Of a DNA stretch of 33,977 nt, positions 33,575 to 33,977 are shown in pieces (position 1 is the stretch's first letter; every line of letters starts with the position of its first letter). The notes under the pieces were generated by a model, which did not search any database, was not told the DNA's origin, and was given only the letters and a program-made list of their open reading frames with translations. This DNA comes from JANPBY01 sp031430645. GTDB lineage: Bacteria; Actinomycetota; Actinomycetes; DATJPE01. A program made the position numbers and the translations under genes. The DNA lies in the NCBI GenBank assembly GCA_031430645.1, contig JANPBY010000157.1, forward strand, positions 1 to 33,977, written 5' to 3'.

Positions 33575-33977
33575 TCAGTTTCCGGCGCGGTACGTGCTCC
33601 ATTGCGCCTGCATCCGTTGGGCCTGACCCGCGGAGAACCTGTTCATGCAGGCATCGTCGCTGTAGTCCATGAAGTTCGAGATCGGGTCGAGCCCGCGATT
33701 TCGACAGGTGTCGCGACCGGCGGGACAGCCACCCGCCGGGGACTGCTCAGCCGGAGTGTCTGACACGCGATCCCCGCCGCTGACTGCATTCCGGCTACAG
33801 CCATCCTGGAACGTGTGGTACAGACCCATCCAGTGGCCCACCTCGTGAACAGCAGTGTCGCCGAGATTGTAGGGAGCTGCCGCCCCACCAGGCAGGGACG
33901 CGGTCAATACAACGACTCCGTCGAGGCCCGGATCCGCTGCATACCAACCCGGGAGAGTCGCCCAGCCGAGCAGACCG
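33575..33977 (-). CDS. M43-family zinc metalloprotease, C-terminal part
   Basis: The frame is open to the window edge, so the 5' part is missing. The 133 visible residues include DGVVVLTASLPGGAAAPYNL, then HEVGHWMGLYH (bases ~33847-33815), which is the HExxHxxGxxH zinc site of metzincins. NFMDYSDDACMNRFS carries the Met-turn. Cysteines in QDGC, GCPAG and DTCRN are arranged as in secreted ulilysin/pappalysin-like M43 enzymes. It probably is an exported peptidase, but the signal peptide is outside the window. It is transcribed on the same strand as the upstream operon but ends 49 bases from it. No cargo or cleaved substrate can be inferred. Confidence 0.93.
   Translation of the reverse strand, partial: GLLGWATLPGWYAADPGLDGVVVLTASLPGGAAAPYNLGDTAVHEVGHWMGLYHTFQDGCSRNAVSGGDRVSDTPAEQSPAGGCPAGRDTCRNRGLDPISNFMDYSDDACMNRFSAGQAQRMQAQWSTYRAGN

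Overview
The window is about 34 kb of gene-dense, high-GC actinobacterial chromosome. It opens with the 3' end of a 23S rRNA gene and a 5S rRNA gene, then runs through a conserved housekeeping block. GTG and TTG starts, ATGA/GTGA/TTGA stop-start overlaps, SteA/SteB-type cell-separation genes and a Lys/Ala-rich C-terminal tail all point to Actinobacteria. The gene order (tlyA, NAD kinase, recN, steA, steB, pyrG, nudix, ald, xerD, parA, scpA, scpB, rluB, aroH, tyrA, cmk, der, tRNA-Pro) resembles Propionibacteriales such as Nocardioidaceae, but that placement is inference from gene content and order.

Layout. Bases 1-655: 23S 3' end, 5S and a strong terminator. 697-6353: a TPR protein whose 3' end overlaps a convergent metallo-hydrolase gene, an SSB-like protein, a second metallo-hydrolase, a DUF1015 gene broken by an in-frame TAG, and a NagD-like HAD phosphatase. 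6410-15689: a small SCP2-like protein, a phasin-like protein, a small acidic protein, tlyA, NAD kinase, recN, a lone cyclic-nucleotide-binding-fold protein, an FAD oxidoreductase and LysE exporter pair on the minus strand, then steA and steB. 15789-20388: pyrG, a nudix hydrolase, ald and xerD. 20523-24312: parA, a ribbon-helix-helix-like gene, scpA, scpB and rluB, a chromosome segregation and condensin cluster. 24313-24756: a long, AT-richer, gene-free leader rich in palindromes. 24757-28598: aroH, tyrA, cmk and der. 28700-30132: tRNA-Pro(GGG) with a complete 1,344-bp IS481-family element at its 3' end, flanked by 13-bp target duplications. 30133-33977: accessory DNA with a solitary IS481-like end, an orphan secreted protein, a two-gene Gfo/Idh/MocA oxidoreductase operon behind a 24-bp dyad, and the 3' part of an M43 metalloprotease gene.

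How the genes fit together. The central block joins nucleotide and cofactor supply (pyrG, NAD kinase, cmk), DNA repair and segregation (recN, xerD, parA, scpAB), ribosome maturation (tlyA, rluB, der) and aromatic amino acid synthesis (aroH, tyrA). The strongest unexplained signals are regulatory or evolutionary: the leader before aroH-tyrA, the pyrG leader fold that encloses its ribosome site, the dyads before parA and the oxidoreductase operon, the broken DUF1015 gene and the layered IS481 insertions beside tRNA-Pro. I did not find a convincing new multi-gene defence or mobile system. Coordinates and motifs were read by hand, and no database search was possible.
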